DNA of 6,523 bases. It comes from Campylobacteraceae bacterium (GTDB lineage: Bacteria > Campylobacterota > Campylobacteria > Campylobacterales > Sulfurovaceae). Shown piece after piece: positions 1-5,568 of the stretch. Location of the stretch: assembly GCA_027066355.1 (NCBI GenBank), contig JAMONW010000147.1:1-6523 (forward strand). The letters are read 5' to 3'. The notes beneath the pieces were generated by a model. It was not told the DNA's origin, made no database searches, and saw only the letters and a program-made list of their open reading frames with translations. The position numbers and the translations under genes were made by a program. How positions within the stretch are numbered: position 1 is the first letter of the stretch; each line of letters opens with the position of its first letter.

Positions 1-432
1 GAAGCTCAAGTTTTGGCTAGAGTTTCTGGGCTTTTTGCAGGTAGAGGATATAATATCGACTCTCTAACTGTAGCAGCTATTCCAAATAGTAATATGTCGC
101 ATATGACAATAGTAACTCGTGGCAGTAGCCGCGTTTTAGAGCAAATAATAAAGCAACTTCACAAATTAATACCAGTATATAAAGTTATAGAGCATGACTC
201 AATGGTAGAAAAAGAGATGGTATTAATAAAATTTCCATTTGAAGGAAATAATATTGCAGATATAGAATCTCTCTTTAGTGCATATAATGGTGGCATTGTA
301 AATGCTGGTGAAAAAATTATTATTGCAATGGCAGCAGATGAATCTAAAAGAATAGAGCATTGTATAGAAGCAGCACAAAACTTTAGTCCAATAGAGATTG
401 TAAGAAGTGGTGTTGTAGCAATGGAGAGATAA
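1..432 (+). CDS. ilvN: Acetolactate synthase small (regulatory) subunit, 5' partial
   Basis: This is the regulatory subunit of acetohydroxyacid synthase, the first common enzyme of valine, leucine and isoleucine synthesis. It stimulates the catalytic subunit and mediates valine feedback. The frame is open from base 1 (EAQVLARVSG...), so the true start lies outside the window; by comparison with E. coli IlvH only about 10-12 residues are missing. The TTG at 13 is an internal Leu codon, not a start. The N-terminal ACT domain shows the family signature GLFAGRGYNIDSLTV at about visible residues 10-25, including the Asn of GYNI linked to valine sensing in E. coli IlvH. KQLHKLIPVYKV follows, then the C-terminal domain beginning VEKEMVLIK and ending VRSGVVAMER. 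The catalytic subunit gene (ilvB/ilvI) is expected just upstream, and lpxD follows after 17 nt, so co-transcription is likely. Some genomes call this gene ilvH. Family assignment is very secure. Confidence 0.96.
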   Translation, partial: EAQVLARVSGLFAGRGYNIDSLTVAAIPNSNMSHMTIVTRGSSRVLEQIIKQLHKLIPVYKVIEHDSMVEKEMVLIKFPFEGNNIADIESLFSAYNGGIVNAGEKIIIAMAADESKRIEHCIEAAQNFSPIEIVRSGVVAMER

Positions 433-449
433 ATAATTAAGGATTTTAA

Positions 450-1397
450 GTGAAATTAAGCAAAATTGCAAATTATATAGAGTTGGAGTTTAGTGGTAAA
501 GATATAGAGATAGCAAATCTTGCCACTTTAAAAGATGCAAATTCTAACTCTCTTAGTTTCTTTCATGATGCAAAATATTTAGAGCAATTAAAAAATACAG
601 ATGCAGGTGCTGTAATTTTAGAAGAGAAGTTTTTAGAAAATCTTCCAAAAGGTGTAGTTGCTTTAGTTACAAATGAGCCATACAAAAAGATGGCACTAGC
701 TACCTCTCTTTTTGCTTATAAACCAAGTGTTAAAAGTTATGAACCAAAATTAGATGATAATGTAGAGATTTGTGATAGTGTAAGGTGTGCTAGTGGTGTT
801 AAAATTGGAAAAAATACTACTATTATGGCAGGGTGCTACTTGGGTGAAAATGTAGAGATTGGAGAGGGAACAGTTATATATCCAAATGTTACAATTTATC
901 ACAATTGTAAAATTGGTTCAAACTGTGTAATTCACAGTGGCACAGTTATTGGAAGTGATGGGTTTGGATTTGTTAGCAAAGATAATTCAAACATAAAATT
1001 TTATCAAATTGGAAATGTAATTATAGAAGATTTTGTAGAGATTGGAGCAAATACAACAATAGATAGAGCAACTCTTGGCTCAACTATTATAAAATCGTAT
1101 GCAAAATTAGATAACTTAATTCAAGTAGGACACAACTGCGAAATAGGAGAGTATAGTATTATTGTTTCACAAGTTGGACTAAGTGGCTCTACAATATTGG
1201 GTAAGGGTGTTGTAATGGGAGGGCAGAGTGCAACTGCTGGGCATTTAAAAATTGGTGATAGAGCTATGATTGCTGCAAGAGGTGGTGTAACAAAAAGTTT
1301 AGAAGGTGGCAAAATTTATGGAGGTTTTCCTGCAGTTGATTTTAAACTATGGAAAAAAACACAAGCTATAATTTCAAAACTTAGTAAAAAAAGATAA
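450..1397 (+). CDS. lpxD: UDP-3-O-acylglucosamine N-acyltransferase LpxD
   Basis: LpxD adds the second acyl chain, from acyl-ACP, to the 2-amino group of UDP-3-O-acylglucosamine in lipid A synthesis; it is a cytoplasmic trimer. The 315-residue protein has a short N-terminal uridine-binding domain (about residues 1-100), then a long left-handed beta-helix of hexapeptide repeats (about 105-285). The helix carries the family motif GSDGFGF at 168-174 and the NTTIDR segment near 201-206. The catalytic base is His228 in NLIQVGHNCEIGE, matching E. coli His239, and a second conserved His is His265 in TAGHLKIGD. The C-terminal helix (FKLWKKTQAIISKLSKKR) is shorter than in E. coli LpxD (about 341 aa). 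The start is GTG, supported by AAGGA at 439-443 six bases upstream. It follows ilvN by 17 nt, an order I know from other Campylobacterota; lpxA and lpxB are not in the window. No defect is seen. Confidence 0.96.
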   Translation: MKLSKIANYIELEFSGKDIEIANLATLKDANSNSLSFFHDAKYLEQLKNTDAGAVILEEKFLENLPKGVVALVTNEPYKKMALATSLFAYKPSVKSYEPKLDDNVEICDSVRCASGVKIGKNTTIMAGCYLGENVEIGEGTVIYPNVTIYHNCKIGSNCVIHSGTVIGSDGFGFVSKDNSNIKFYQIGNVIIEDFVEIGANTTIDRATLGSTIIKSYAKLDNLIQVGHNCEIGEYSIIVSQVGLSGSTILGKGVVMGGQSATAGHLKIGDRAMIAARGGVTKSLEGGKIYGGFPAVDFKLWKKTQAIISKLSKKR

Positions 1398-1417
1398 ATT
1401 ATCTATATTTACTAAAA

Positions 1418-1436
1418 CTCCTACTAAAAGTAGGAG
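1418..1436. terminator. Hairpin between convergent lpxD and the haem-protein gene
   Basis: An 8-bp perfect stem (CTCCTACT at 1418-1425 pairs with AGTAGGAG at 1429-1436) closes an AAA loop between two converging genes. On the minus strand the stem is followed by TTTTAGTAAATA, a reasonable U-tract for the 1446-2030 gene. On the plus strand it is followed by ATAAATAAAC, a poor U-tract, so termination of lpxD may be weak here. The assignment rests on structure and position only. Confidence 0.65.
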
Positions 1437-1445
1437 ATAAATAAA

Positions 1446-2030
1446 CTATTTATTTTTAATTTCAGCAACCATCACACCTCTTAATGTTCCAGCTTTTAAA
1501 TTAATTGCTTTATCTTTAGGGAATTTTTTAGCTATTGCACTTTTGATATCACTTGAAACATTTTCTCCATGACATTTCAAACAAGCTTTTGTTACTAATA
1601 GTGGTTTATAGACTCTTGTTGTGTTTCCATCTTTAACTACTTTAATATCTTTTGGGTCAAATTTTCCATCTGCTAAATTTTTTGCATATGCATTTAATAT
1701 TTTTGTATCAATCTCATCAGGAGAGTTTTTTGGATTTCTTATATTTAAAGAAGTTCTTCTAACTTTAACATTTTTAGGTAGTTTTTCATTAACACTCTTT
1801 GTAATCTCTTCTGCTTTATTTAGACAAAAAGTTACTGCTTTAACTCCTGTTTTATCCTCTTTCATAGCTTTTTTAAGATTTGTTTTAAGCTCTTTTCCAA
1901 GCATTTTAATATACTTTACACCCTCTTGTTTTATTAGTATATTATCTGATAATTTAGCAGTGCTATTACTCTCTTGTGCCATAGCCAATGTTGCTAAAGT
2001 TGATAATAAAACTATTTTTGTTATTCTCAT
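1446..2030 (-). CDS. Exported Tll0287-like (DUF3365) one-haem protein
   Basis: Predicted periplasmic haem c protein of 194 residues. The N-terminus (MRITK, then a hydrophobic stretch to about residue 18, AMA before QE) looks like a Sec signal peptide cut near residue 18. One CXXCH haem site, CLKCH, lies at 150-154 in the context YKPLLVTKACLKCHG, typical of the Tll0287-like/DUF3365 family, a PAS-like fold. Other family features are FCLNKAEEI at 68-76, RRTSLNIRNPKNSPD at 91-105 and the C-terminal GTLRGVMVAEI. In cyanobacterial Tll0287 the haem iron is, as I recall, held by His and Cys; Cys69 in FCLNKA is the obvious candidate for the Cys ligand (inference). The function is not established; redox or gas sensing, or small electron carriage, are possible. 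Start ATG has AAGGA at 2041-2037, six bases upstream. It stands alone, divergent from thiG and convergent with lpxD. The family call is firm, the role open. Confidence 0.88.
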   Translation of the reverse strand: MRITKIVLLSTLATLAMAQESNSTAKLSDNILIKQEGVKYIKMLGKELKTNLKKAMKEDKTGVKAVTFCLNKAEEITKSVNEKLPKNVKVRRTSLNIRNPKNSPDEIDTKILNAYAKNLADGKFDPKDIKVVKDGNTTRVYKPLLVTKACLKCHGENVSSDIKSAIAKKFPKDKAINLKAGTLRGVMVAEIKNK

Positions 2031-2086
2031 TACTTATCCTTTTTATAAATATTTATTATGGTGCAATAATATTAAGTTTGTTATAA

Positions 2087-2092
2087 ATTATA
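2087..2092 (-). promoter_or_regulatory. Putative -10 box for the DUF3365 haem-protein gene
   Basis: The minus strand reads TATAAT here, in the context AAAGTATAATTTATAAC, about 57 bases before the ATG at 2030. No convincing -35 is seen, as is usual for sigma-70 promoters of this group. A second weaker candidate (TATTAT in the minus-strand context TTAATATTATTGC) lies nearer the gene, so the exact site is uncertain. Confidence 0.45.
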
Positions 2093-2094
2093 CT
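2089..2094 (+). promoter_or_regulatory. Putative -10 box for thiG
   Basis: TATACT lies about 58 bases upstream of the preferred thiG start, in the AT-rich context AAATTATACTTTAAAT, and would give a leader of roughly 50 nt. It overlaps the minus-strand -10 of the divergent gene by four bases. TAAAAT at 2115-2120 is an alternative. The leader shows no TPP riboswitch core. Confidence 0.4.
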
Positions 2095-2139
2095 TTAAAT
2101 TAAGACTAAATATGTAAAATGAATAAAATTTATTTTAAT

Positions 2140-2143
2140 GGAG
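2140..2143 (+). promoter_or_regulatory. Ribosome binding site that decides the thiG start
   Basis: GGAG at 2140-2143 is followed nine bases later by ATG at 2153. The first G of this site is also the last base of an upstream in-frame ATG at 2138-2140, which has only AT-rich sequence before it. This favours initiation at 2153. Confidence 0.6.
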
Positions 2144-2152
2144 AAAAATTAT

Positions 2153-2926
2153 ATGAGTAAATTAAAAATAGGAAATTATGAATTTGATAGTAGATTAATT
2201 GTTGGTAGTGGAAAGTATCCAGATTTTCAAACTACTTATGATGCAACAATTGCTAGTGGAGCAGAGATGATTACAGTTGCAGTTAGAAGAGTAAATATTA
2301 CAAATCCTGATGAAGAGAATTTAATGGATTATTTTAAAAATTCAAATGTGAAGTTTTTACCCAATTCAGCAGGTTGCACAACTGCTGATGAAGCAATTAC
2401 TCTATTTAGATTAACAAGAGAGGCAACTGGAATTGATTTGATTAAGCTTGAAGTTATTGGAGATACTGCAAAAACACTATACCCTGATGTTATTGAAACA
2501 ATTAAAGCTTGTGAAGTTTTAAGTAAAGAGGGCTTTACAATTATGGCTTATACAAATGATGACCCAATTATTGCAAAGCGCCTTGAAGATGCGGGAGCTA
2601 ATGCAATTATGCCACTAGCTTCACCAATTGGAAGTGGGCTAGGTATTCAAAATAGATATAATGTTCACTTTATTAAAGAAGCAGTTAATGTGCCAGTAGT
2701 TGTAGATGCTGGAATTGGAACTGCAAGTGATGCGAGTATTGCAATGGAGCTTGGAGCTGACGCAGTTTTAACAAATACTGCAATTGCACAAGCAAAAAAT
2801 CCAATTATGATGGCAGAAGCTATGAAAAATGCTGTAATTGCAGGTAGGTTAGCTTATGAAGCAGGAAGAATTGCTAAAAAACCTTATGCTACTGCATCTA
2901 GCCCAACAGAGGGAATGATTTTTTAA
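2153..2926 (+). CDS. thiG: Thiazole synthase ThiG
   Basis: ThiG makes the thiazole phosphate moiety of thiamine from 1-deoxy-D-xylulose 5-phosphate, dehydroglycine (from tyrosine via ThiH, or glycine via ThiO) and sulfur delivered by ThiS thiocarboxylate. From ATG 2153 the product is 257 residues, normal for this TIM-barrel family. It shows the N-terminal GNYEFDSRLIVGSGKY, the VAVRRVN strand at about 43-49, FLPNSAGC at 68-75, and the Schiff-base Lys98 in DLIKLEVIGD. The phosphate-binding segment is SPIGSGLGIQN at 157-167, and VVVDAGIGTASDA follows at 182-194. The ATG at 2138 would add five residues (MEKNY) but has no ribosome binding site of its own. No other thiamine gene (thiS, thiF, thiH) is in the window, so it appears to be a single-gene unit ending at a hairpin. 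The family call is very secure. Confidence 0.96.
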   Translation: MSKLKIGNYEFDSRLIVGSGKYPDFQTTYDATIASGAEMITVAVRRVNITNPDEENLMDYFKNSNVKFLPNSAGCTTADEAITLFRLTREATGIDLIKLEVIGDTAKTLYPDVIETIKACEVLSKEGFTIMAYTNDDPIIAKRLEDAGANAIMPLASPIGSGLGIQNRYNVHFIKEAVNVPVVVDAGIGTASDASIAMELGADAVLTNTAIAQAKNPIMMAEAMKNAVIAGRLAYEAGRIAKKPYATASSPTEGMIF

Positions 2927-2962
2927 TTAATAATATAGAATTTATATTTAAATTTCTATTTA

Positions 2963-2986
2963 AAAGCACGAACCTCTTCGTGCTTT
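2963..2986. terminator. Hairpin terminator after thiG
   Basis: A perfect 10-bp stem, AAAGCACGAA at 2963-2972 against TTCGTGCTTT at 2977-2986, encloses a CCTC loop 37 bases after the thiG stop. The descending arm ends in CTTT but is followed by A residues, so the plus-strand U-tract is short. The minus strand reads GCTTTTAAAT. Position and stem strength make it the likely end of the thiG transcript. An imperfect AT palindrome (2935-2959) lies just before it. Confidence 0.7.
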
Positions 2987-3009
2987 AAAAAAACTTTTCA
3001 TATTTTATC

Positions 3010-3029
3010 TAATAATAATTTTTATTATT
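3010..3029. promoter_or_regulatory. AT-rich inverted repeat resembling a Fur/PerR-type box
   Basis: AATAATAA (3011-3018) and TTATTATT (3022-3029) form a perfect inverted repeat around TTT, about 35 bases upstream of the peroxiredoxin -10. Bases 3010-3024 match the Helicobacter pylori Fur consensus as I remember it (TAATAATnATTATTA) at 13 of 14 defined positions. The surrounding DNA is nearly pure A/T, so a chance match is quite possible. Confidence 0.3.
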
Positions 3030-3063
3030 TAATTATTTTTATTTTTATTTAAGCTTAAAGATG

Positions 3064-3069
3064 TATAAT
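3064..3069 (+). promoter_or_regulatory. Putative -10 box of the peroxiredoxin gene
   Basis: A perfect TATAAT lies behind an extended T-rich stretch (roughly 3018-3050) and predicts a start near 3076, giving a leader of only about 20-25 nt before the ATG at 3099. There is no clear -35. T-tracts upstream of the -10 fit the sigma-70 promoter style of Campylobacterota. Confidence 0.65.
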
Positions 3070-3098
3070 TTTATTGTCATTAACATAAAGGATTTAAA

Positions 3099-3794
3099 AT
3101 GGCTTGTGATACAAATGATGTTATCGAAGAAAAAGAGAATAAAACAGAAGAAAAAATTGAAAACAAGGAGAAAAAAGAGATGAGTAGCACAATGGTTTTA
3201 AGAAAAATGCCAGAGTTTAAAATGGAAGCGTATGAGCCAACAAGTGGGAAATATACAGAGGTAAAAAGTAGTGATTATGAGGGTAAATGGTTTGTAATTT
3301 GCTTCTATCCAGCAGATTTTACTTTTGTTTGTCCAACAGAAATTGCAGCTATGAATGCAAAATATGAAGAGTTCAAAAAAAGAGGTGTAGAGGTTGTTGC
3401 AGTTTCAACTGATACTAAATTCTCTCATAAAATATTTGCAGAGACTGAGCCACTATTAAAAGATTTACAATTTACAATTGGTGCTGATACAACTGGTGAA
3501 GTTTCAAGAGCATTTGGTGTAATGATTGAAGATGCAGGAATTGCACTTAGAGGAAGATTTTTATTTAATCCAGAGGGTGTATGTGTAGCTCAAGAGGTTC
3601 AAGCACCAAGTGTTGGAAGAAATGTAAATGAGTTCTTAAGACAAGTTGATGCATGGCAACACGCTTATAAAACTGGTGAAGTATGCCCAGCAAACTGGCG
3701 TCCTGGTAAAAAAACACTGCCAGTTAATACAGATGCTGAAAAAATGACTGGTCATGTTGGAGATTATGTTACAATTGATGAACTTTTATCATAA
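3099..3794 (+). CDS. Typical 2-Cys peroxiredoxin (AhpC/Prx1 class) with N-terminal extension
   Basis: Thiol peroxidase that reduces hydrogen peroxide and organic hydroperoxides in the cytoplasm. The core holds the peroxidatic site FYPADFTFVCPTE with Thr75 and Cys78, Arg151 in LRGRF, and the resolving Cys196 in EVCPANW, followed by the AhpC-type tail GKKTLPVN. The GGLG motif of peroxide-sensitive eukaryotic Prx is absent. At 231 residues it is longer than the usual 190-205. The first 27 residues form a highly charged stretch (8 Glu, 6 Lys) with a Cys at position 3. ATG 3099 has AAGGA at 3088-3092 six bases upstream. A second ATG at 3180 has AAGGAG nine bases upstream and would give a normal 204-residue protein, so both forms may be made. 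It differs from the MLVTKxAPDF-type AhpC common in this group. The reductant partner is unknown: no ahpF or thioredoxin gene lies nearby. It is a single-gene unit with its own promoter and terminator. Confidence 0.94.
   Translation: MACDTNDVIEEKENKTEEKIENKEKKEMSSTMVLRKMPEFKMEAYEPTSGKYTEVKSSDYEGKWFVICFYPADFTFVCPTEIAAMNAKYEEFKKRGVEVVAVSTDTKFSHKIFAETEPLLKDLQFTIGADTTGEVSRAFGVMIEDAGIALRGRFLFNPEGVCVAQEVQAPSVGRNVNEFLRQVDAWQHAYKTGEVCPANWRPGKKTLPVNTDAEKMTGHVGDYVTIDELLS
3165..3170 (+). promoter_or_regulatory. Internal ribosome binding site within the peroxiredoxin gene
   Basis: AAGGAG lies nine bases before the in-frame ATG at 3180 (MSSTMVLRKMPEF...), inside the stretch coding for the charged extension. 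It is a stronger Shine-Dalgarno than the one at 3088-3092. Lys/Glu codons (AAG GAG) produce such strings by chance, so its use is uncertain. Confidence 0.45.
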
Positions 3795-3805
3795 TTAATA
3801 GAATT

Positions 3806-3827
3806 TAATACCCATCTTTGGGTATTA
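3806..3827 (+). terminator. Rho-independent terminator after the peroxiredoxin gene
   Basis: A perfect 9-bp stem, TAATACCCA at 3806-3814 against TGGGTATTA at 3819-3827, closes a TCTT loop 11 bases after the stop codon. It is followed by TTTATTGTTT on the plus strand. Its distal arm includes the stop codon (3827-3825) of the convergent MFS gene; on the minus strand the following bases are A-rich, so it chiefly serves the peroxiredoxin transcript. Confidence 0.8.
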
Positions 3828-4952
3828 TTTATTGTTTAATCTTTTATATTCAAATATCAAAAAAGCTAAAAGAGTTAAAGTAACTCCACTAATTGAGTAT
3901 ATTATTGCCCCATTTTTTCCATAAATTTTCCATATTTGACCAATAATTACTGCACCTAAAGATGAAAAGAGTGCTACTCCACCATATAAGAGTCCATAGA
4001 TTGTAGCTTTATTTTTAGCATTATCTGAAATAAAACTTCTTATTGTATTTATACTAGCAACTGTAAATATCCCCAAAAGAATAAAAGCTAATATAGTTAA
4101 ATTAAAATATAGACTAATCATTGCAAAAAGAGCAAATATAATTGATAGTAAAAATATTTTTTTATATCCATATTTATCTATTTTTATACCAAAATAGTAG
4201 CTTAAAATCGTTTGTGTAAAATTTAACAAAATAACCAAAAGTGGTATATATTCAATTTTAAAACTCATCTTTGCACTTACTATAAAAAAAGAGTCATTAA
4301 ATATAAAAAATATAACTCCAAAATAGATAAAAAGCATAGGTATTAAGTTTAAATCAACTTTGAAATTAAACTTTTTTACTTTACTTTTATATGGGGCATC
4401 TCTTACAAATAAGACAATTATAAAAGCAATTAAACCAGGTATTAAACTATATGCAAAAATTGCTTTGAAAACTTCTATATTTTTGCCAAAATATAAAAGA
4501 GCTAAAAATGCTATAATTGCACCTATCATCTCTCCTGCTACATCCATCATTTTATGAAATCCAAAATTTTTACCACTTTGCTTTGGGCTATATGCTGAAA
4601 TTAAAGAGTCTTTTGTGGCACTTCTTACAGCCTTTCCCATTCTCTCTAATCCTCTCAAAATTGCAATAGATTGCCAACTATTTGCAAAATAGAGCATAGG
4701 CTTTGTAACTGCAGATATTGCATACCCAGCTACCACAAAAGGCTTGACTACTCCAAGTTTATCACTTAAATAGCCAAATAAAACCCTAAAAGCATACGAT
4801 ACAAAAGTAGCAATAGCCACAACAAAGCCCAATTTATCTACCCCTTGATGCAAAATAAATACTATATATAAAGGCAAAATAGTAGTAACCATAGATGAAG
4901 CCATATCAGTAAAAAAGCTCACAAAACCAAGGGCTATTATGTTTTTATTCAA
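3825..4952 (-). CDS. MFS transporter (MJ1317-like group)
   Basis: Inner-membrane major facilitator superfamily transporter, 375 residues, with about 11-12 hydrophobic segments; the substrate cannot be told. It opens with ALGFVSFFTDMASSMV (7-22). MFS motif A follows as GYLSDKLGVVKP at 60-71, then GYAISAVTKPM. The loop GLERMGKAVRSATKDSLIS at 101-119 and FGFHKMMDVAGEMIGA near 130-145 are typical of the group annotated MJ1317-like. A weak repeat of motif A, GIKIDKYGYKK, marks the second half (255-265). The start is TTG at 4952-4950, supported by AAGGA at 4963-4959 six bases upstream; the next ATG would cut into the first helix. One base separates it from the upstream PAP2 gene, and its ribosome binding site lies inside that gene's last codons, so the two are translationally linked. 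The stop lies within the terminator of the convergent gene. Superfamily sure, subgroup probable, substrate unknown. Confidence 0.88.
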   Translation of the reverse strand: MNKNIIALGFVSFFTDMASSMVTTILPLYIVFILHQGVDKLGFVVAIATFVSYAFRVLFGYLSDKLGVVKPFVVAGYAISAVTKPMLYFANSWQSIAILRGLERMGKAVRSATKDSLISAYSPKQSGKNFGFHKMMDVAGEMIGAIIAFLALLYFGKNIEVFKAIFAYSLIPGLIAFIIVLFVRDAPYKSKVKKFNFKVDLNLIPMLFIYFGVIFFIFNDSFFIVSAKMSFKIEYIPLLVILLNFTQTILSYYFGIKIDKYGYKKIFLLSIIFALFAMISLYFNLTILAFILLGIFTVASINTIRSFISDNAKNKATIYGLLYGGVALFSSLGAVIIGQIWKIYGKNGAIIYSISGVTLTLLAFLIFEYKRLNNK

Positions 4953-4953
4953 G

Positions 4954-5493
4954 CTAAATCCTTTTTATAAAAAAATTATTTAATGGTGTTAAATATTCTT
5001 CTAAACTTAGCGTAATGGAAGCTGCAACCAAAGCACTTACAATACCTCCTATTATATCATAAGGGTAATGCACACCAATAAAAACTCTAAAAGTGCCACC
5101 TATAATACCTAAAATTAGTAAGATAGCTCCTATTTTTTTACTCTTTTTAGAAAACAAAAGCGACCAAGCAATAGAGAGCATAAATGCAGTATGATCAGAT
5201 GGAAAAGAGTTGTCTATTGGATGAGAGTGTAGCACCGTTGCAATACCATCTACAAATGGGCGATTATGGTAGTAAAAAAGAGCAATTATTTGGTTTAATA
5301 GCAGTGCTATAAGCACACTATAAAAGGCTAAGAGAGCTTCTGTTTTTCTTTTTGCAAAAAAGTATAAATAAACCTCTACAGCAATAAAAAAAAATGGTAT
5401 ATACTCACCAAGCATAACCCCTATAAAATCTAAGGTTGCACTTTTACCTGCATAAGAGTTTATTAGTAAAAAGAGTGTGGTATTATCTAACAT
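4954..5493 (-). CDS. PAP2 phosphatase, BcrC-like undecaprenyl-diphosphatase
   Basis: Membrane phosphatase of the PAP2 superfamily, 179 residues from ATG 5493. It probably removes a phosphate from undecaprenyl diphosphate outside the membrane, recycling the lipid carrier for peptidoglycan and polysaccharide synthesis. Several hydrophobic segments surround the three phosphatase motifs: HNRPFVDG (Arg78-Pro79), NSFPSDHTAF (catalytic acid His101), and FRVFIGVHYPYDIIGG (Arg136, nucleophile His142, Asp146). The Lys of the classical KX6RP motif is replaced by Ala71; BcrC-type enzymes, as I recall, also lack it. The spacing HNRPF..SFPSDHTAF and length match BcrC/YbjG-like proteins better than lipid A phosphatases, but lipid A or phosphatidylglycerophosphate substrates cannot be excluded. 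ATG 5493 is preferred over TTG 5496 because AAGGGG (5505-5500) is six bases away. It is first in an operon with the MFS gene and divergent from a response regulator. Superfamily certain, substrate probable. Confidence 0.9.
   Translation of the reverse strand: MLDNTTLFLLINSYAGKSATLDFIGVMLGEYIPFFFIAVEVYLYFFAKRKTEALLAFYSVLIALLLNQIIALFYYHNRPFVDGIATVLHSHPIDNSFPSDHTAFMLSIAWSLLFSKKSKKIGAILLILGIIGGTFRVFIGVHYPYDIIGGIVSALVAASITLSLEEYLTPLNNFFIKRI
4959..4963 (-). promoter_or_regulatory. Ribosome binding site supporting the MFS TTG start
   Basis: AAGGA on the minus strand sits six bases before the TTG at 4952-4950, within the final Lys-Arg-Ile codons of the PAP2 gene. It supports TTG as the start rather than a downstream ATG. 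Confidence 0.7.
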
Positions 5494-5499
5494 CAAAAA

Positions 5500-5505
5500 C
5501 CCCTT
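5500..5505 (-). promoter_or_regulatory. Ribosome binding site that decides the PAP2 start
   Basis: AAGGGG on the minus strand is six bases from ATG 5493 but only three from the adjacent TTG 5496. The spacing therefore favours the ATG, which shortens the protein by one residue. Confidence 0.6.
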
Positions 5506-5518
5506 ACAATTTAATAAT

Positions 5519-5546
5519 GTTATAATAAGCTATGAAAATGATACAA
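5519..5546 (-). promoter_or_regulatory. Possible promoter of the PAP2-MFS operon
   Basis: On the minus strand TTGTAT (5546-5541) and TATAAC (5524-5519) are separated by 16 bases, a fair -35/-10 pair that would give a leader of about 20 nt. TATTAT at 5527-5522 is an alternative -10. The assignment is tentative because the region is AT-rich and overlaps the divergent promoter. Confidence 0.35.
5521..5526 (+). promoter_or_regulatory. Putative -10 box of the response regulator operon
   Basis: A perfect TATAAT lies 42 bases upstream of the ATG at 5569 and would place the start of transcription near 5533, just before the direct repeats. No clear -35 is present. Confidence 0.5.
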
Positions 5547-5554
5547 AAATGATA
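5535..5554. promoter_or_regulatory. Tandem 11-nt-period direct repeats, candidate response regulator site
   Basis: AAAATGATA occurs at 5535-5543 and again at 5546-5554, exactly 11 bases apart. OmpR/PhoB-family dimers bind head-to-tail to direct repeats spaced 11 bp, so this is a plausible site for the adjacent regulator. A degenerate third copy (6 of 9) lies at 5524-5532. The site is just downstream of the regulator's own putative -10 and over the -35 region of the divergent PAP2 operon. This is inferred from spacing only. Confidence 0.4.
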
Positions 5555-5568
5555 AGGCTTAGGAGTAT

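Noticed and set aside
223..471. Minus-strand open frame opposite the ilvN end
   Set aside because: It is a shadow of ilvN, with a Cys/Tyr/Asn-rich composition typical of reading AT-rich coding DNA backwards and no start signal.
1121..1312. Minus-strand open frame inside lpxD
   Set aside because: It is antisense to the hexapeptide-repeat region and its apparent regularity mirrors those repeats.
1621..2103. Long open frame on the plus strand opposite the haem-protein gene
   Set aside because: It is antisense to a clearly recognisable gene with signal peptide and CXXCH, and its own translation is Ser/Phe/Leu-rich with no family resemblance or ribosome binding site.
2093..2152. Possible TPP riboswitch before thiG
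   Set aside because: The leader is only about 50-60 nt, almost all A/T, and has no CUGAGA-type or other THI-box core.
2935..2959. Imperfect palindrome ATAGAATTTA...TAAATTTCTAT after thiG
   Set aside because: The arms need a one-base bulge and are nearly all A/T; a much stronger hairpin follows at once, so no separate function is claimed.
4360..4557. Plus-strand open frame inside the MFS gene
   Set aside because: It is antisense to the transporter's coding frame and shows no ribosome binding site or recognisable motif.
5511..5528. Possible second Fur/PerR-like box (TTAATAATGTTATAATAA)
   Set aside because: The second half does not match either consensus once aligned; it is better explained by -10 boxes in AT-rich DNA.
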